From contig CANMSO010000003.1 of assembly GCA_947500545.1 (NCBI GenBank), forward strand, positions 558,001 to 622,000: 64,000 nt of DNA. The letters are read 5' to 3'. Both the position numbers and the translations under genes were made by a program. The stretch comes from an uncultured Aquimarina sp. GTDB taxonomy: Bacteria > Bacteroidota > Bacteroidia > Flavobacteriales > Flavobacteriaceae. Positions 62,286-64,000 of this stretch are shown here, piece by piece (positions within the stretch are counted from its first letter, which is position 1; every line of letters starts with the position of its first letter). The notes beneath the pieces were generated by a model. It ran no database searches. It was not told the DNA's origin and was given only the letters and a program-made list of their open reading frames with translations.

Positions 62286-63422
62286 ATGAATCTGGATGTT
62301 TGGTCGATAGGAATACTTATTATAATTTTTCAAGGACTATTTCTGTTATCAATTCTTTTGCTATCGCCTAACAAAAGAAATAAAAGAGGCAACCTTTATC
62401 TGTTTTGGATAATCCTGGTGCTTATCTGGTTTTTGACCGAGTTTCTTGCGATAAGAAATACATTCAATTTTAATCTTACTATTTTTTATGGTACCCGATA
62501 CGGTTCCTGGTTTTTACTTGGGCCCTTAACTTTTTTCTATTTCAATTCTATAATTGATAAAGAGTGGAAACTTACTACAAAAGGGTTAATGCATTTTTTA
62601 CCTTTTATAGTATTTGTTATTATCATACCAATATTTTTTATTGATATCATTAATACCAGACAGGTTGATTACGGAATGCTTTCTGTATTTGATCACAGAA
62701 AAAAGATTATTTCTCCAATTCAGTACACTTATTCTTTTATATTCATTATCCAATTTATCCATCTGGGGTATTATCTTTTCAGGAATCTGAGATTGATAAA
62801 GCATTATTCTGCTAAATTAAAATTAGAATATGCGACTATTGATAGTACCATTAAATGGTCCATCGGTTTCAACATTACGTTATTATTTATTCTCCTTTTT
62901 TCAGCAATATTCTTATATATTCTGTTGGTATCGGACATTTACCGAAGACATCTGGACTATGTTTATGTGTTGCCTATTGGTATTCTATTTTATTTGATAG
63001 GTTACTACTTAATGAATGCCGAGTGGAAGTCAATTGAGAAAAAAGGGCAAAAGTATACGAAAAGCTCATTAAAAACCGAAGATATTGCTGCTCATATTAA
63101 TAAACTAAATGAATTAATGAGCAGTAAGAAAGTATATCTTGATAATGAAATACGATTGCATGATATTGCCAAAATGATGGATATAAGTAGCCATCATGCA
63201 TCTCAGCTTATCAATGAAAATTTTGGATGTTCTTTTTTTGATTTTATCAACCAGTTTAGAGTAAAAGAAGCAAAAAAACTTATTATTAAAAATCCAAAAT
63301 ATACCTTACTACGAATAGCATTTGACGCGGGATTTAATAACAAGACTTCTTTTGTAAATGCCTTCAAGAAATTTGAGAAGAAAACACCATCATCCTTCCG
63401 TAAAGAACATATTGCTAACTAA
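62286..63422 (+). CDS. AraC-family regulator with multi-span membrane N-terminus
   Basis: 378 residues. Seven or so membrane helices fill residues 1-245, and a C-terminal AraC DNA-binding domain (about 275-375) has RLHDIAKMMDISSHHASQLI and TLLRIAFDAGFNNKTSFVNAFKKF. Same layout as the protein at 23064. It sits 12 bp after the symporter gene, so it may control that transporter in response to an extracellular signal. Confidence 0.88.
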   Translation: MNLDVWSIGILIIIFQGLFLLSILLLSPNKRNKRGNLYLFWIILVLIWFLTEFLAIRNTFNFNLTIFYGTRYGSWFLLGPLTFFYFNSIIDKEWKLTTKGLMHFLPFIVFVIIIPIFFIDIINTRQVDYGMLSVFDHRKKIISPIQYTYSFIFIIQFIHLGYYLFRNLRLIKHYSAKLKLEYATIDSTIKWSIGFNITLLFILLFSAIFLYILLVSDIYRRHLDYVYVLPIGILFYLIGYYLMNAEWKSIEKKGQKYTKSSLKTEDIAAHINKLNELMSSKKVYLDNEIRLHDIAKMMDISSHHASQLINENFGCSFFDFINQFRVKEAKKLIIKNPKYTLLRIAFDAGFNNKTSFVNAFKKFEKKTPSSFRKEHIAN

Positions 63423-63512
63423 TCTGTTTTAAGTTTGGCAATACTTATAAAAATTGTCGATTTGATCATTCTGTAATCATAGTATTGAAGCTGTAATTAA
63501 AACTTTACTATT

Positions 63513-64000
63513 ATGAAAATTAAATATTTTGCGATCATTCTTTTATGTATTTCTGCTATTCATTTAAGTTTCAATTCTAATTCAGATTCGTATATTTTGG
63601 ATCCAGGACATACGCATATTGGTTTTGATGTCGAACGGTTTATGGTGGGTGAAGTATCTGGTAGATTTAATGAGTTTGCAGGTGACATTAGTATGGTAGG
63701 AGACAATCCTGAAACTTTAAAAGTAAACATTACCATAAAAACAAATAGTCTGGATACAAATAACGGAACCAGAGATGGGCATCTCAAAGGACAAATGTGG
63801 TTAGATACCGCGAATCATCCTGAAATTACATTTGTATCTAATGCCATAAAAAAAACTAATGAGGGGAACCATATAATGACAGGAGATTTAACTATTCGTG
63901 GTATTACGAACACAATTCAGTTTCCGGTCGAAATTTTAGGACCTTTTACAGACCCAACAAAAAAATTGGCGATAGGAATCAAGGCTGATCTTGTTATTGA
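63513..64000 (+). CDS. YceI-family periplasmic lipid-binding protein, 3' truncated by window
   Basis: The ATG at 63513 opens a frame that runs off the window end (162 codons visible; absent from simple full-length lists because it has no stop here). A signal peptide ends near SFNSNS. Then the YceI pattern follows: YILDPGHTHIGFDVERFMVGEVSGRF, LDTNNGTRDGHLKGQMWLD, ANHPEITFVS and GDLTIRGITNTIQFPV. The family binds isoprenoid or polyprenyl lipids in a beta-barrel. Role here unknown; it is separated from the AraC gene by 90 bp. Confidence 0.88.
   Translation, partial: MKIKYFAIILLCISAIHLSFNSNSDSYILDPGHTHIGFDVERFMVGEVSGRFNEFAGDISMVGDNPETLKVNITIKTNSLDTNNGTRDGHLKGQMWLDTANHPEITFVSNAIKKTNEGNHIMTGDLTIRGITNTIQFPVEILGPFTDPTKKLAIGIKADLVI

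Overview
The window is about 64 kb of AT-rich chromosome from a member of the Bacteroidota, most likely a marine Flavobacteriaceae (Aquimarina-like is a guess). The evidence is an S8 peptidase with a C-terminal type IX secretion sorting domain, a TonB-dependent receptor, many lipoproteins, AraC regulators with membrane-bound N-termini, several -7 boxes of the Bacteroidota form TAnnTTTG, and an orphan GG-leader peptide. I saw no rRNA, tRNA, CRISPR array, transposase, integrase or prophage gene.

Layout. 1-3.5 kb (+): 3' part of a CNNM/CBS transporter-like protein, an Ogt-type DNA repair protein, a serine hydrolase and a PolB-like 3'-5' exonuclease. 3.9-8.2 kb (-): an FRG-domain protein, a beta-helix lipoprotein and an unknown exported protein. 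8.3-18.0 kb (-): a tight eleven-gene run, xdhA-xdhB-membrane protein-xdhC-guanine deaminase-GNAT-PhyH-modA-Mop protein-modB-modC. It joins purine oxidation to uptake of the molybdate that the xanthine dehydrogenase cofactor needs.

18.1-34.7 kb (nearly all -) is an accessory zone of mostly single-gene units. It holds a cyclase, GNAT, alpha/beta hydrolases, small lipoproteins, an AraC regulator, several unknowns, a DUF5995-like protein, a LytTR regulator and two proteins with a nucleoside-deoxyribosyltransferase/TIR-like domain. One of these is fused to a SLOG-like domain and the other is overlapped by an alpha/beta hydrolase. The gaps carry at least three dispersed repeat families, two large imperfect palindromes with recurring borders, and two perfect palindromes ahead of an orphan gene. 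The gaps look like module boundaries.

34.8-44.0 kb (-): an APC permease, an esterase with TPRs, a DUF2834-like protein, a large secreted S8 peptidase, a YheT-type hydrolase and a bestrophin. 44.4-50.2 kb: two small proteins followed by an SbtA-like bicarbonate transporter, then an SDR/AraC pair, a thioesterase, a DMT exporter, an ArsC-like protein and a DinB-like protein. 50.3-64 kb: a serine hydrolase, a DUF3298-like lipoprotein, trans-sulfuration enzyme, glutamate dehydrogenase, RecO, a TonB receptor, a HAD phosphatase whose catalytic motif lies before its first ATG, two small exported proteins, a sodium:solute symporter with an AraC regulator, and the start of a YceI-family protein.

Most worth following up are the two TIR/NDT-like proteins (possible NAD/nucleotide-acting defence or signalling genes), the repeat-bounded single-gene modules, the PhyH gene translationally coupled to modA, the non-AUG start of the HAD gene, and two hairpins that look like terminators for unannotated minus-strand transcripts. 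All family assignments come from reading motifs; no database search was run.
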